Source: an uncultured Desulfovibrio sp. (GTDB taxonomy: Bacteria > Desulfobacterota > Desulfovibrionia > Desulfovibrionales > Desulfovibrionaceae). Taken from it: 64,000 nt of DNA. Position 1 is the stretch's first letter; each line of letters begins with the position of its first letter. The position numbers were made by a program, and so were the translations under genes. This document shows, piece after piece, positions 26,326 through 35,573 of the stretch. Location of the stretch: contig NZ_CABSIF010000005.1 of the NCBI RefSeq assembly GCF_902477725.1, forward strand, positions 1-64,000, read 5' to 3'. A model generated the notes under the pieces. It searched no databases and was not told the origin of the DNA. It was given only the letters and a program-made list of their open reading frames with translations.

Positions 26326-26712
26326 TTAACCGTTGAAATTCACGATCACCGCACCTTCGTCACCGAAGGAATAGGTGAAGGCTTCACGGCCATCCCACTT
26401 GGGGAGACCTTCAGGCAGGTTGCGGGCAGACAGCACAAGCTGACCGGCACCGGCAAAGCCGGGGCGTTTGCCCAGCACACGGGCACCGGGGGCACCTTCA
26501 GCGGCGGGCATGATGCAGAGGCGCTGGGTGTCGGCGTCAAAGCCGCAGAGAACGCGGGTGCCCACCTTGACGGTCACATCTTCGCGGCCCAGGAAGGCGG
26601 GCGAAAAGACAACCACAAGGTTTGCTTCCTTGTCGTAGCTCATGGAAACTTCGGGATGCTGGCGGGAAGGCATGGAACGGGTAACGGGGATAAGAGAGAA
26701 CTGTTCGTTCAT
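26326..26712 (-). CDS. Hypothetical protein, 128 aa
   Basis: Soluble, mostly beta protein starting MNEQFSLIPVTRSMPSRQHP at the ATG at 26,712; the upstream extension overlaps the methyltransferase gene and lacks a ribosome site. It contains VKVGTRVLCGFDADTQRLCI and a Gly-rich LGKRPGFAGAGQLVL region, and ends in VIVNFNG. No recognised family. It is followed by two terminators, unusual inside this long transcription unit. Confidence 0.6.
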   Translation of the reverse strand: MNEQFSLIPVTRSMPSRQHPEVSMSYDKEANLVVVFSPAFLGREDVTVKVGTRVLCGFDADTQRLCIMPAAEGAPGARVLGKRPGFAGAGQLVLSARNLPEGLPKWDGREAFTYSFGDEGAVIVNFNG

Positions 26713-26740
26713 GATGGTATATTCCTTGATGAGTTTTGAG

Positions 26741-27343
26741 TTAATTGGAGTAAGCTCCCCACTGTGCTGCAATGGCTTCAGCAACACCAAGATAGGTCAT
26801 GCTGCGTATTGCCCATCTGTCAGCAGTTGGGGGGAGTTTGTTCTGACCGCTATCAGTTTGATTTCCCCAACGGGGTCTTCCATTCACCATTCGTGGTGCT
26901 ACAAAAGAGGTGGAGGTGAGGAGGGGAAGATTTTTGAGCCACAGGCATGTTGCCTTTGAAGCGTCTTCGCCAAACTGGTAGGGCTGAATTGTTTGATCTG
27001 GCTTTCTGATTCTGGTTGAAATACAGCCAATAGGATTTTCAATGGCAATCCTTTCAATAGGGGCATCCATAAGTGCTTTGACAAACAGAAGTGCTTCCTC
27101 TGTTTTCGCCTGGCGCTCAGGCACACGCTTATTCCAATGGAGGCCACTTGAGCACAGATAGGTGCAAGGTGGATGTGCCACCATCAAATCCCATCCGTCA
27201 GAAAGAATTTCCAGAACATCCCCTTGGTGATGAGGGCCGGGGCTTGTCGTTGGCAAGAGGTCACAGCTCATAGCTTCGTGACCCATCTTCAGAAACGCGT
27301 CCCTGACCCTGCCACTGTATTCACAGGCGACAAGGATGCGAAT
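26741..27343 (-). CDS. C5-cytosine-type DNA methyltransferase, ATT start
   Basis: The frame upstream of the first ATG (27,286) encodes IRILVACEYSGRVRDAFLKM, the SAM-binding start of phage cytosine methyltransferase-like proteins, so translation must begin earlier. The only plausible start is ATT at 27,343, 6 bases after AAAGAGG and 18 bases after the polymerase stop. Further motifs are CDLLP, HPPCTYLCSSG (Pro-Cys catalytic loop), and IAIENPIGCIST (ENP-type motif). At about 200 residues it lacks the large target-recognition domain. It may modify phage DNA against restriction; catalysis is inferred. Confidence 0.75.
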   Translation of the reverse strand: MRILVACEYSGRVRDAFLKMGHEAMSCDLLPTTSPGPHHQGDVLEILSDGWDLMVAHPPCTYLCSSGLHWNKRVPERQAKTEEALLFVKALMDAPIERIAIENPIGCISTRIRKPDQTIQPYQFGEDASKATCLWLKNLPLLTSTSFVAPRMVNGRPRWGNQTDSGQNKLPPTADRWAIRSMTYLGVAEAIAAQWGAYSN

Positions 27344-27361
27344 AGGACACCTCTTTGCAAG

Positions 27362-29269
27362 TTAGTGTGTTTCAGCCCAGCTCTTGCCTATCTTGTATTC
27401 ACCAGTAGTAGGACACCGCATGCCAAAATGTCGGCCTGCGATTTCTATGGCTTCAACAAAGAGCTGCCCAAGGGCATCAGCTTTATCCCTTGGGCATTGC
27501 ATCTGGGCTTCGTCATGGACGTGAAGAACTTGGGTGTAGTCCACCCCCAGCTTCCACCCGTAGCGGAGTTCCGCTTCATGGTGGCAAACGATGGTGGCGA
27601 ATTTGACAAGCACGGCACCGGCAGATTGCAGCAGGGTGTTCAACGCTGAGTGCGAGGAACGGACGTGCAGCTTCCGCTTGTCGATGCCGTAGAGGAAGGG
27701 GCGTTTCTTGACGGCGTTTTGCACGTCATCAATCAGCGCCTTGATGGCCGGAATGGCCGCAAAGAACTTGGCCTTCAGCCTCTTGCCAATCTGCGCCTGA
27801 CGCGCTGGGGAGGCTGTGGGGGCCACAATGGAGCCAAGCTTCTGGTCGCCCGCTCCGTAGAGGAAAGCGTAGATGAACGTCTTGGCGTTATCTCTGGTTT
27901 CCAGACCGGCTGCCTTCTGGTTGGCCGTATGGATGTCGCCTTCCAGCAACACCTTGGCATACTTGCCGCCGTCATAGCGGCCCATGAAGGATGCCAGCAT
28001 GCGCAGCTCAAGACCTGAGGCGTCTGCCCCAACCTGAACCGTGCCCGGAGCGGCCACAAACAGGCTGCGGCATTGGGTGCCGTAGGTGCCGTGCGCCGGA
28101 ATCTGGGCAAGGTTCGGGCTGTTATGGGTACACCGCCCGGTCACGGCTCCGCAGGTGATGACACGGCCATGAATACGGCCAGAGCTATCTACCAAACGAA
28201 GCCATCCTGCTTTGCCTTCAGAGAGCATCCCGATGATCTTGGTGATCTCAAGGTACTCACTCAAAGGCCTGCACTCTGGAAAGTCGAGAGAAGCCAGAAC
28301 ATCCCCATCAACCTTTGGCTTGCCTGTCTCCGTAAATTCGGAGGGCTGCCAGCCATGAAGTTCAATGAGGCGGTCTGCGATCATCTCCCGGCTGTTCGGG
28401 TTGAACTCAATGATGTGCTTCTTGATGAAGGGAACACCCTTCACATACCCCCTGGTCTTGTTATTGACCTTGGGGATGAAGACTTCTTCCTCAACCTTGG
28501 GCGGGAACACCGTGCGAAGTTGAGTCTTGAGTTCTTCCCGCTTGGCACAAAGATCAATATAGAGGTTCATGGCAGCCTTCTCATCGAAGGGCACCCCAAC
28601 CTGTTCCTGATTGAAGATGATGGTCTGGAAGTCATGCTCAATGGCAAGAGCTTCAGGACTGTATTGCTGGTCTAGGATGAGCTGATACAGCTTGAACAGA
28701 ACGGCAACGTCCTGCTCACAGTAGGTCTGCATTTCCTGTGACCAGTGCGCCCATGCGTTTTCAGTGGTCTTGCCGTAGTCGCCTTTGTATTCCCCCAGCC
28801 TGTAACCCCAAGCCTCAAGGCTGTGTTTGCCGCAGAGCTTTGCCGGGAAGGCAGAACTTGTGGGCTTTTTCCGTTTGGCCTGAGAACGCAGACGATCAAA
28901 GTCCAGGTCTTTCAGGTTAGTCCAGATGAGCCGGGAGGCAGTGAGGGTATCGAAGAGGCGTGGAAGGGATACGCTGGAATGCAGTTTGGCAAGCGCGGGT
29001 TTGTCAAAGCAGAGGCCGTTGTGCGCCACAAGCAGCGGCGCGTTGGCAAGGAGTTCAAGCCCTTCAGCTATTTTGTCCGGGCCGAAGGAGTACAGCTTGC
29101 CGCTGGGGTACTCCATAGCGCATATGCAATGCACCACAGAGGTTGTATCAAGTAGTCCGTCAGTTTCTATGTCGAAGAGCAGGGCCGGTGTTTCGGGCGT
29201 GGGTATCCATGAGTGGTTGAACCCCGGATAAGGTTCACGACTCAGCGACACCACTGCCATAGTGGTCAT
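27362..29269 (-). CDS. DNA polymerase, family A (T7 gp5-like)
   Basis: Replicative phage polymerase. The 635 residues (T7 gp5 has 704) carry an N-terminal 3'-5' exonuclease (LLFDIETDGL near residue 30). The polymerase motifs are A (GADASGLELRMLASFM), B (KTFIYAFLYGAGDQKLG) and C (HVHDEAQMQC). A second ATG at 29,260 could be the true start, because an AAGGA precedes it at better spacing. The gene overlaps the 95-residue gene upstream by about 35 bases. Confidence 0.93.
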   Translation of the reverse strand: MTTMAVVSLSREPYPGFNHSWIPTPETPALLFDIETDGLLDTTSVVHCICAMEYPSGKLYSFGPDKIAEGLELLANAPLLVAHNGLCFDKPALAKLHSSVSLPRLFDTLTASRLIWTNLKDLDFDRLRSQAKRKKPTSSAFPAKLCGKHSLEAWGYRLGEYKGDYGKTTENAWAHWSQEMQTYCEQDVAVLFKLYQLILDQQYSPEALAIEHDFQTIIFNQEQVGVPFDEKAAMNLYIDLCAKREELKTQLRTVFPPKVEEEVFIPKVNNKTRGYVKGVPFIKKHIIEFNPNSREMIADRLIELHGWQPSEFTETGKPKVDGDVLASLDFPECRPLSEYLEITKIIGMLSEGKAGWLRLVDSSGRIHGRVITCGAVTGRCTHNSPNLAQIPAHGTYGTQCRSLFVAAPGTVQVGADASGLELRMLASFMGRYDGGKYAKVLLEGDIHTANQKAAGLETRDNAKTFIYAFLYGAGDQKLGSIVAPTASPARQAQIGKRLKAKFFAAIPAIKALIDDVQNAVKKRPFLYGIDKRKLHVRSSHSALNTLLQSAGAVLVKFATIVCHHEAELRYGWKLGVDYTQVLHVHDEAQMQCPRDKADALGQLFVEAIEIAGRHFGMRCPTTGEYKIGKSWAETH

Positions 29270-29522
29270 ATCCTTGTTTCATAATGAGTTGGCCCGAATT
29301 GTAGAGGTTAGTAAGAAGCTTCTGCCCAGCGGGGAGTACCTTGATGGTTCTTCCGCTTACCTCAAAATGCCAGAGACAATAGCGAGGGCAAGGCTGTAGC
29401 CTCTCTGTGCGTGAGTCCCAATACAAAACACCAGCCTTAACAAGACTGGTGCTTACCTTGGACAGCTTCACTCCCCGCAGGGTGCGGCAGAAAGCAGTGA
29501 TGGATGGGGCTTGGTTGTCCAT
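29235..29522 (-). CDS. Hypothetical protein between helicase and polymerase
   Basis: A 95-residue protein starting MDNQAPSITAFCRTLRGVKL. The ATG lies 4 bases after the primase-helicase stop region, and the end overlaps the polymerase start. Basic in the first third. The fold is possibly a small winged-helix-like DNA-binding domain, but no motif proves it. T7 has small genes in the same interval (4.3-4.7). Confidence 0.55.
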   Translation of the reverse strand: MDNQAPSITAFCRTLRGVKLSKVSTSLVKAGVLYWDSRTERLQPCPRYCLWHFEVSGRTIKVLPAGQKLLTNLYNSGQLIMKQGYDHYGSGVAES

Positions 29523-29525
29523 TCC

Positions 29526-31214
29526 CTAGAACTCCTCTCCGGTGTCACCTTTCGCATTATTCGTGTCATCATCCCCAAAGCCGAACTCCATGCCATCGGC
29601 GGGGAGCAGGCGTCCTGTTTCGCTGTTGTAGGCAACGCTTCCGGCTGGCCCTACTTCACCTATGGGCCTGTTCTTCAGAACACGAATAGAGGATATGTTG
29701 GGGGTATCCCCCTGCTGGTCACGCTCAAGGGCAATGACCACATCACTCACCTGTTCCAGAGAACCAGAGCCACGCAGATCAGTAAGGCTCACCTGTCGCC
29801 CTTCGTTAAAGCTTTTGCCTTTGTCGGGTCGCTTCAGATGCACCACCGCCAGAACCATGACCCCCGTTTCCTCAATGAGGGAGCGGAGCTTGGTCATGAG
29901 CTTGTCGATGGTCTTTCTTTCAGACTCACCACCGGATTCATCCAACGCCGAAACCACGATGGAGATGTGGTCAAGGACAATCACCTTACAGCCCAGGCCC
30001 ACCACCATGTAGCGGAGCTTGGCAAGCAGGGTGTCGATGTCGGATGAACCAAAGTGGTCATAAGCGAACCACTTCTCATCCCCGGTGACGGCATCAAAAG
30101 CAGCCCGGAGTTCTGCTTCTGGCAGAGCCTTGTGGACTTCCGGCAGATGCAGGGGCTTGTTGATGTTGATGCCGAGGTAGCGGCGAAGGTTGCGGTCAGT
30201 GGATTCTTCCAGGGCCATAACGCCAAGCGTGAGGCCGTGGGCCATCTTGAGGTGGTAGGCAATCTCATTGACGATGGTGCTTTTGCCGATGCCTGAGCCA
30301 GCCGTGAAGAGGTAGAGTTCTCCACAGCGCAGCCCATGCAGGCGCTCGTTCAGCAGGGGATACGGAATGTCATAGCCTGTTGGGGGCGTCTTGCTGATCT
30401 TGTCCCACAGGTCTTTGCCGGACACGATGCCATCAGGCCGGTACGGGCGGGCATCCCAAAGGGCGTTCAAGAGCGCCTTGGATTTGCCTTCCTTGAGGCA
30501 GTCGTTGGCATCCTTTTCAGGAAGCACAGCGACCTTGGCCTTGCCGGGTGAAAGCAGCAAAGCACATTCCTGCGCCGCAGCCTGCCCCGGTTCATCCATA
30601 TCGAAAGCGAAGACCACTTCATCAAACGTCTCAAGCCATTCCAATGATGCCTTGATAGCCTTGACCGCATGGTTGGCCCCGTTGGGCAGACTGACCACCG
30701 GCCACTTGTTGTCCTGCAACATGGAGATGGTGAGGCAGTCAATTTCCCCTTCGGTAACGACCACCTTGCGGCCACCGCTACGCCAGAGGTGCTGCCCGAA
30801 AAGGACAGCCTTCTTCATGTCACCTATCCACTTGAAGTCTTTGCCTTCCATGCGGATATGCTGGGCCACAAGGTTGCCCTTGGTGTCATGGTAGTTAGCC
30901 ACATGGCACCACTCGCGTTTCTTGCCGAACCGTCCGATGCCGTAGTTGAACTTCTTGCAGGTTTCTCCATCAACGCCCCGTGCTTTCAGGGGGACGATTT
31001 CAAAATCAATAGGTTCAAATGACGGCTTCTCTTTCGGCTCTGCCACTTGATGCCCTTCCCCGTCCGGGGCTTGGTAGAAGCCACAGGCGTTGCAGTAGCC
31101 GTGCCCATCGGAATACCGGGCAAGGTTGTTGCCGCTTGCATCATCCCCCTTGGCCCGACAGGCGGGACAGGGTTCGTGCTGAACAAAGGTAGAATCAGAA
31201 TTGAGGTGCTGCAT
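29526..31214 (-). CDS. Primase-helicase (T7 gp4-like)
   Basis: Makes primers and unwinds DNA at the fork. The 562 residues match T7 gp4A (566). There is an N-terminal zinc finger (CPACRAKG...CNACG), a TOPRIM primase region with VVVTEGEIDCLTI and AFDMDEPGQAA, and a RecA-like helicase with Walker A AGSGIGKST near residue 305. Helicase motifs are VIVLDHISIV and LRGSGSLEQVSDVVIALER. AGGAGG precedes the ATG. Confidence 0.95.
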   Translation of the reverse strand: MQHLNSDSTFVQHEPCPACRAKGDDASGNNLARYSDGHGYCNACGFYQAPDGEGHQVAEPKEKPSFEPIDFEIVPLKARGVDGETCKKFNYGIGRFGKKREWCHVANYHDTKGNLVAQHIRMEGKDFKWIGDMKKAVLFGQHLWRSGGRKVVVTEGEIDCLTISMLQDNKWPVVSLPNGANHAVKAIKASLEWLETFDEVVFAFDMDEPGQAAAQECALLLSPGKAKVAVLPEKDANDCLKEGKSKALLNALWDARPYRPDGIVSGKDLWDKISKTPPTGYDIPYPLLNERLHGLRCGELYLFTAGSGIGKSTIVNEIAYHLKMAHGLTLGVMALEESTDRNLRRYLGININKPLHLPEVHKALPEAELRAAFDAVTGDEKWFAYDHFGSSDIDTLLAKLRYMVVGLGCKVIVLDHISIVVSALDESGGESERKTIDKLMTKLRSLIEETGVMVLAVVHLKRPDKGKSFNEGRQVSLTDLRGSGSLEQVSDVVIALERDQQGDTPNISSIRVLKNRPIGEVGPAGSVAYNSETGRLLPADGMEFGFGDDDTNNAKGDTGEEF

Positions 31215-31226
31215 TTTCGTTGCCTC

Positions 31227-31697
31227 CTAAGTGGAAACGAAGGCATCAAATGCGGCCCTCTGCTGTTTGCTGGGTTTGTGCTCAAGCCAATCGGCAGGGA
31301 TGCTTGGCCCCTTGCAGCAGGAAAAACCATGCTGCTTGGCCCAATCTGCATGGGTCATGCCCTTGGTTACTTTGGCGGTGAGGCTCATGAAGACCAGCCG
31401 GATGTCCAGGTCTGGGCATTGAGCTTTGACCATGAGCATCTTGTCACGGTCTGCCTTGGTGAAGCGGCCTTTGGCCTCAATCATGATGGCCTGTTTTGGT
31501 AGTGCCCAATCCGGCGTGTAGTGCCGTTGGACAGACACCTTGTAGGGAATATGCACCGCCTCATACCGGGCACTGCCCTCAGGCAGACCGGCGTGGATGT
31601 CGGCCTCAAACTGACTACGGAAGCCGGTGTTGCGCCTCAGGCTGGCCCAGCGTTTGTACTGCGTTGTGCGGTAGCCGCCGCTGGAGATTCCGGCCAT
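31227..31697 (-). CDS. Endonuclease I, Holliday junction resolvase (T7 gp3-like)
   Basis: Cuts branched DNA before packaging and degrades host DNA. The 156 residues (T7 gp3 has 149) contain FEADIHAGL (catalytic Glu), then PDWALPKQAIMIEAKGRF, which supplies the Asp, Glu and Lys of the PD-(D/E)xK site in the family spacing. It starts 3 bases after the SSB stop codon. Confidence 0.9.
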   Translation of the reverse strand: MAGISSGGYRTTQYKRWASLRRNTGFRSQFEADIHAGLPEGSARYEAVHIPYKVSVQRHYTPDWALPKQAIMIEAKGRFTKADRDKMLMVKAQCPDLDIRLVFMSLTAKVTKGMTHADWAKQHGFSCCKGPSIPADWLEHKPSKQQRAAFDAFVST

Positions 31698-31699
31698 GG

Positions 31700-32440
31700 C
31701 TAGAACGGCACGTCATCGGCGCTGGGAGCTTCGGAGGGGAAGGCAGGGCCAAGATCATCAGCGTCATCAGCCTTGCGGTTGAAGCCCTGCTCTTCAGCCA
31801 GAGAAGAGGCCATGAAGCCGTCTTCGTCTTCTTCGGCGGCGAAGCCGTAGTCAGAGGCAGAGCGTTCGCCAGCGGCGTTCAGCTTGAGAATCTGCACTGC
31901 GTTCAAATAGAAGGAGACGCCCGCCTTGCCGGTACCACTGACGAAGTACGGGGCAGCGGTGAAGCACACGCGAACCAGGGAACCAAAGCCCGGCTCATCC
32001 TTCATCTTTACCGGAGCCTGCATGGAATCAAACACAGGCACCTTGCGCTGACGGGTCTGGCCAGTTTTGGAATCTTTGTAGATGGCCTTGGTCTTGAAGC
32101 GGAACAGGATGTTGCCGGTGGGTTCTTCCGTTTCACGATCATATTCGACAGTACCGGGTTCAACCCAGGTCGGCTCACCAAGCTTCTTGCGGTTGGCAAC
32201 GGAGAGTTCGTTGAAGGCTTCCTGCATGTTTGCCTTGCCTTCCTCAATCTCCTCAGCGATCAGACGCTTCAGCTTGTCAGCCTCAGCTTCGTCCAGACGC
32301 AGGGAGATGGTGAAGGAGCCGTCTTCATCAGGGAACTCCTTGGTGCCGTAGTCAGGAGCCACCAGATGAACGAAGAGCGCTTCACCCTTGGGGGTCGTGT
32401 GGCTCTTGCGCTTTTTCTTTTCGTCTTTGTTATTTGCCAT
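31700..32440 (-). CDS. Single-stranded DNA-binding protein (T7 gp2.5-like)
   Basis: Coats ssDNA and contacts helicase and polymerase. The start MANNKDEKKKRK at 32,440 is followed by an OB-fold-like beta region (EALFVHLVAPDYGTKEF, FRFKTKAIYKD). The C-terminal 50 residues are acidic and end in SADDVPF, the acidic-aromatic tail used by gp2.5 and SSBs for partner contacts. 246 residues compared with 232 in T7. Overlaps the upstream gene by 11 bases. Confidence 0.88.
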   Translation of the reverse strand: MANNKDEKKKRKSHTTPKGEALFVHLVAPDYGTKEFPDEDGSFTISLRLDEAEADKLKRLIAEEIEEGKANMQEAFNELSVANRKKLGEPTWVEPGTVEYDRETEEPTGNILFRFKTKAIYKDSKTGQTRQRKVPVFDSMQAPVKMKDEPGFGSLVRVCFTAAPYFVSGTGKAGVSFYLNAVQILKLNAAGERSASDYGFAAEEDEDGFMASSLAEEQGFNRKADDADDLGPAFPSEAPSADDVPF

Positions 32441-32750
32441 TGATGATTTCCTTGTTGATGTACTCAGCGGTTGCGGCGAACTCAGGCCGCTTGCCTTCAG
32501 CGTCATTCATGCAGTTACGGGCATAGGTCATCATGTCGGTGACAGAGATACCGGACTGCTCCGCTGCCAGCAGGAAGGCACAGGCCAATCCCATGAGGCG
32601 CGGGCCTTGCTTGGGGTTGTCCTGAATCGCTGTTGCCACGGCCATGCAGCATTGGGCAGCTTCACGCGCTGTGCAGTTGCCCATGAGGTCACGCAGCCGG
32701 GGGGCCAGGGATGAGAGAACAAGAGGGTCGAGATAGTTTGGGGTAGACAT
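32430..32750 (-). CDS. Hypothetical protein, first gene after phage promoter
   Basis: A 106-residue helical protein (PRLRDLMGNCTAREAAQCCM, later AFLLAAEQSGISVTDMMTYA). It is the first gene downstream of the phage promoter at 32,805 and overlaps the SSB gene. No domain recognised. Position suggests an early takeover or replication accessory role, by analogy with T7 class II genes. Confidence 0.6.
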   Translation of the reverse strand: MSTPNYLDPLVLSSLAPRLRDLMGNCTAREAAQCCMAVATAIQDNPKQGPRLMGLACAFLLAAEQSGISVTDMMTYARNCMNDAEGKRPEFAATAEYINKEIINGK

Positions 32751-32804
32751 ATGAGTGGGCGGGCCTCCTGTGGGTTAAAGGTGAAGGGAGAAGCGTTGAG
32801 GGTG

Positions 32805-32838
32805 CTTCTTCCCGCCTAGTGGAACCTATTTCCAACAT
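32805..32838 (-). promoter_or_regulatory. Phage RNA polymerase promoter, head of middle/late region
   Basis: The minus-strand sequence TTCCACTAGGCGGGAAGAAG is nearly identical to that at 121-153, with conserved flanks (ATGTTGRAA upstream). Initiation is expected near 32,813. It lies after the terminator of the RNA polymerase gene and faces some 30 kb of co-oriented genes. Confidence 0.7.
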
Positions 32839-32851
32839 GCTGAGATAAAAC

Positions 32852-32895
32852 AAAAAATCCCCAAGCCTGCCTGAAGCAGAACCTGGGGATTTTTT
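32852..32895 (-). terminator. Terminator after RNA polymerase gene
   Basis: A 12-bp stem AAAAAATCCCCA/TGGGGATTTTTT with an inner GC stem, T-run on both strands, so it may work in both directions. It separates the host-transcribed polymerase gene from the phage promoter. Confidence 0.8.
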
Positions 32896-32915
32896 GTTTT
32901 ATCGAGTAGCTCTAT

Positions 32916-35528
32916 TTATGCAAAGAAAAACAGCGAGTTAGTCACATTTGACACGTCCAACTTCCCGAATGAAGGCACCACCGGAAGAGCGTCAGCTTTC
33001 TGCAATACATCTGTAGGCACAGCAGCTAGCACCTCCCGGCTCCATAACTCAAGCATGTTTGCCGTGCCACCGAACAATTCAACAAAAGTTGAGCGCAGCA
33101 GCCCCGCCAACTTTTCACTGTCTGCGGCCAAAGTACCGTAGCTGTCGTGAATCATAGCGAAGCGTGTTATACCACAAGCAAGACAGTGTTGCACGGTTCT
33201 CATAAGCGCAGCAGCGTCAAGACTGTGAACATAGTTAGGTGAAATGGCTGACTTTTGCTTAGTCTTTGCCAACTTGGCTTCGTTAGCTTCATTCAGTGTC
33301 AGCTTGACAATACTATCCCCTATCTTCGTCTTTATCCTCTGCCCTATCTGCTCCCGATAGAACTGCTGCACATAAAAGCCAACAGGTGTTGTCCACCGTG
33401 CGGGGAGGTTTGCCTTATTCAGCACCCCAGCGGTATCCTGAAGAAAAGACATGGCTTCTCTAGCTTTGATAACTGTGGCACCAATGGCTTCCCATACAAA
33501 GGTTGCAAGGAAACGCGCTACGCCCCGCAATGTATGCCCAGCAGGTATCTCCAAAGGGGCGTCATCATAGACCTGCTCCTTCAGCCATTCCTCAGTGTAT
33601 TCACGGCAGCTATCAAAAGTGCCTCCATAAGGGAGAACCATAACCTGTCGCTTGGTCATCTTGCGATTGATGTTCAAGGTCAGAAGCCAGCGAGAGCAAA
33701 CCACCTCATTATATATAGGTATGTCAGAATCCTTGGAGCATACGTTAGCTGAATCTTCATCACCAGCAGCACGGGCCTCAAGCATGCCCTTTACCTTGTC
33801 AGCCACAATCCCATAGATGTCCTGTGGCTTCTCACTTGGCAGAAGATTTACGGCAGCGCCACCGACCTCATCCCTCAGGATAAGGGAGAAAATCTGAAGC
33901 CCGTTGCAGGTACCATCCATAGCCACGGGCAGGTGGGACACAAATTCAAGCCCCTCCGTGAGATACCCGGCCCACTCAAAGCAGAACGCCAAGAACCCCC
34001 ACGGGTCATCGGCTTCCTGCCACCATGTCACAGTGTAGGGGTCATCGGATACGGCCTTGATCTTCTCCTGATTCTGCAAGACCCAGGAGTAGCGATCATC
34101 AAGGCTCACCTTGTCGTTGCCCCAAGTATTGCTGCCGTGAATGGCAAGCCATTTCACAGCAGCCATAGTTCCAAGCGGCTTTCCCTCTGCGAAACACAGA
34201 AGAGCCTTGGCAAGATGAGTCCCTTGTGGCGTGAGGTATGCTGGAACGGCATAGATGCGGCCCCGGAAGTCGAGTTGGTAAGGATAGTAGAAAGCTTCTT
34301 CATCCTTATAACGACTCGCAAGGTTCAGGGTCTTGGCAATACCAAGGCGGCGAGACATGCAGGAGATGTTTTTCTCCCTGACAATGGCAGCCGCCCGCTT
34401 CCATTTTTTCAGCTCTTCCTCAGGCAGGATGTCGAGGCAGGTATGAGGAATACGGGCTGAGGCGCTGTCTGTGATGTCTTCCCCACAAACCGGGCACACA
34501 GGGAGTCTGTAACCATCACGCGGGGGCATGTCGGCCACACCCCCATCAGTGTAGTCCCAGAGATGTTGGGCCACTGCATAGACAGGTTGGTTGATGGCCC
34601 ATGCTGTATCCTGCAAAGCGTTTATGGCTGTGAGGACATCAGGCATTTCCCCGCTTTCAATTTTTTTGTCTAAGACAGTCAGATAGCTTCTATCTATTGT
34701 TTTTACCAAGGAAAGGGGGCGCATTTCTTGGAAATAGTAGCCACCACCAGTAGCCCACTCCCACCTTTTAGGAGGAACAACCGTAGGCATAAAATCAGGA
34801 TAAAGTATTGATCTAGTTTCAAGGTGGTTTTCAAGCCATTCCTTGATACGTTCCGTCATTATCACACTGTAAGCCCCATGCTCCTTCTTCCCCTTTTTTA
34901 CTTTCCCAGGAAGCAGCTTAAACTCCACAATACCAACATGCTCAACGATTAACTCAAGCAACTTAATACCAAGATGCAAGCACTGAGTAGCAGGCCACGG
35001 CTCAAAATCTACAGTACAAGACTTGCCATAGGCATACCTAAGCACCGTGCTTCTGTACTCTTTTGACTTATGACCTTGGATATAACGCTGTGTTGCCTTA
35101 TACCGCTCATTATCATTCTCTTTCATATTTGTAAGACGTTTTTCAGATTCAATTTCACGCCCTATGCAGATAGCTGTGTATTGAGCAAGTGGTTCTCTGG
35201 TCAGGCTATCAATCGTAGCCCGTAAAGCAATGAATGCCACCACATCAGAATCCATACCTTCAAGCAGACCCACAGCCATATGCCTGCGCCCTGCCCCGCC
35301 GCCTTTGGCCTTAGTCATAAACTCATCAATAGCCTTAGCCAGGGGTTCAATTCCACGCTTGAGCAGCATCTTGCCGTAGCTGGTGCCCCCTTCATTCTTC
35401 TGTTCTCTCAGGCGGTTGACGTTGGCAAAGAAGCGATCACGGCCACGGTTGAACATTTCTTCTTCAAGGGACAATTCCCTAGCAATTAGCTCTTGATTAA
35501 TACGATGGGCGCAAGTGTCGGCAGACAT
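32916..35528 (-). CDS. T7-type single-subunit RNA polymerase (gp1-like)
   Basis: Transcribes the phage genome from its own promoters. The 870 residues (T7 has 883) contain every catalytic landmark. They are LPVAMDGTCNGLQIFSLILR with the first Asp, KMTKRQVMVLPYGGT with the Lys and Tyr, and SPNYVHSLDAAALMRTV plus MIHDSYGTLAADS with the second Asp. The C-terminus FFFA resembles the FAFA foot of T7. AAGGAG precedes the ATG. The leader contains a terminator (35,574-35,610), so expression is probably controlled before translation. Confidence 0.97.
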   Translation of the reverse strand: MSADTCAHRINQELIARELSLEEEMFNRGRDRFFANVNRLREQKNEGGTSYGKMLLKRGIEPLAKAIDEFMTKAKGGGAGRRHMAVGLLEGMDSDVVAFIALRATIDSLTREPLAQYTAICIGREIESEKRLTNMKENDNERYKATQRYIQGHKSKEYRSTVLRYAYGKSCTVDFEPWPATQCLHLGIKLLELIVEHVGIVEFKLLPGKVKKGKKEHGAYSVIMTERIKEWLENHLETRSILYPDFMPTVVPPKRWEWATGGGYYFQEMRPLSLVKTIDRSYLTVLDKKIESGEMPDVLTAINALQDTAWAINQPVYAVAQHLWDYTDGGVADMPPRDGYRLPVCPVCGEDITDSASARIPHTCLDILPEEELKKWKRAAAIVREKNISCMSRRLGIAKTLNLASRYKDEEAFYYPYQLDFRGRIYAVPAYLTPQGTHLAKALLCFAEGKPLGTMAAVKWLAIHGSNTWGNDKVSLDDRYSWVLQNQEKIKAVSDDPYTVTWWQEADDPWGFLAFCFEWAGYLTEGLEFVSHLPVAMDGTCNGLQIFSLILRDEVGGAAVNLLPSEKPQDIYGIVADKVKGMLEARAAGDEDSANVCSKDSDIPIYNEVVCSRWLLTLNINRKMTKRQVMVLPYGGTFDSCREYTEEWLKEQVYDDAPLEIPAGHTLRGVARFLATFVWEAIGATVIKAREAMSFLQDTAGVLNKANLPARWTTPVGFYVQQFYREQIGQRIKTKIGDSIVKLTLNEANEAKLAKTKQKSAISPNYVHSLDAAALMRTVQHCLACGITRFAMIHDSYGTLAADSEKLAGLLRSTFVELFGGTANMLELWSREVLAAVPTDVLQKADALPVVPSFGKLDVSNVTNSLFFFA

Positions 35529-35573
35529 TTTTCGTTACTCCTTAGCTAATGGTTTGTTCTTAGGGTGCAAAAA

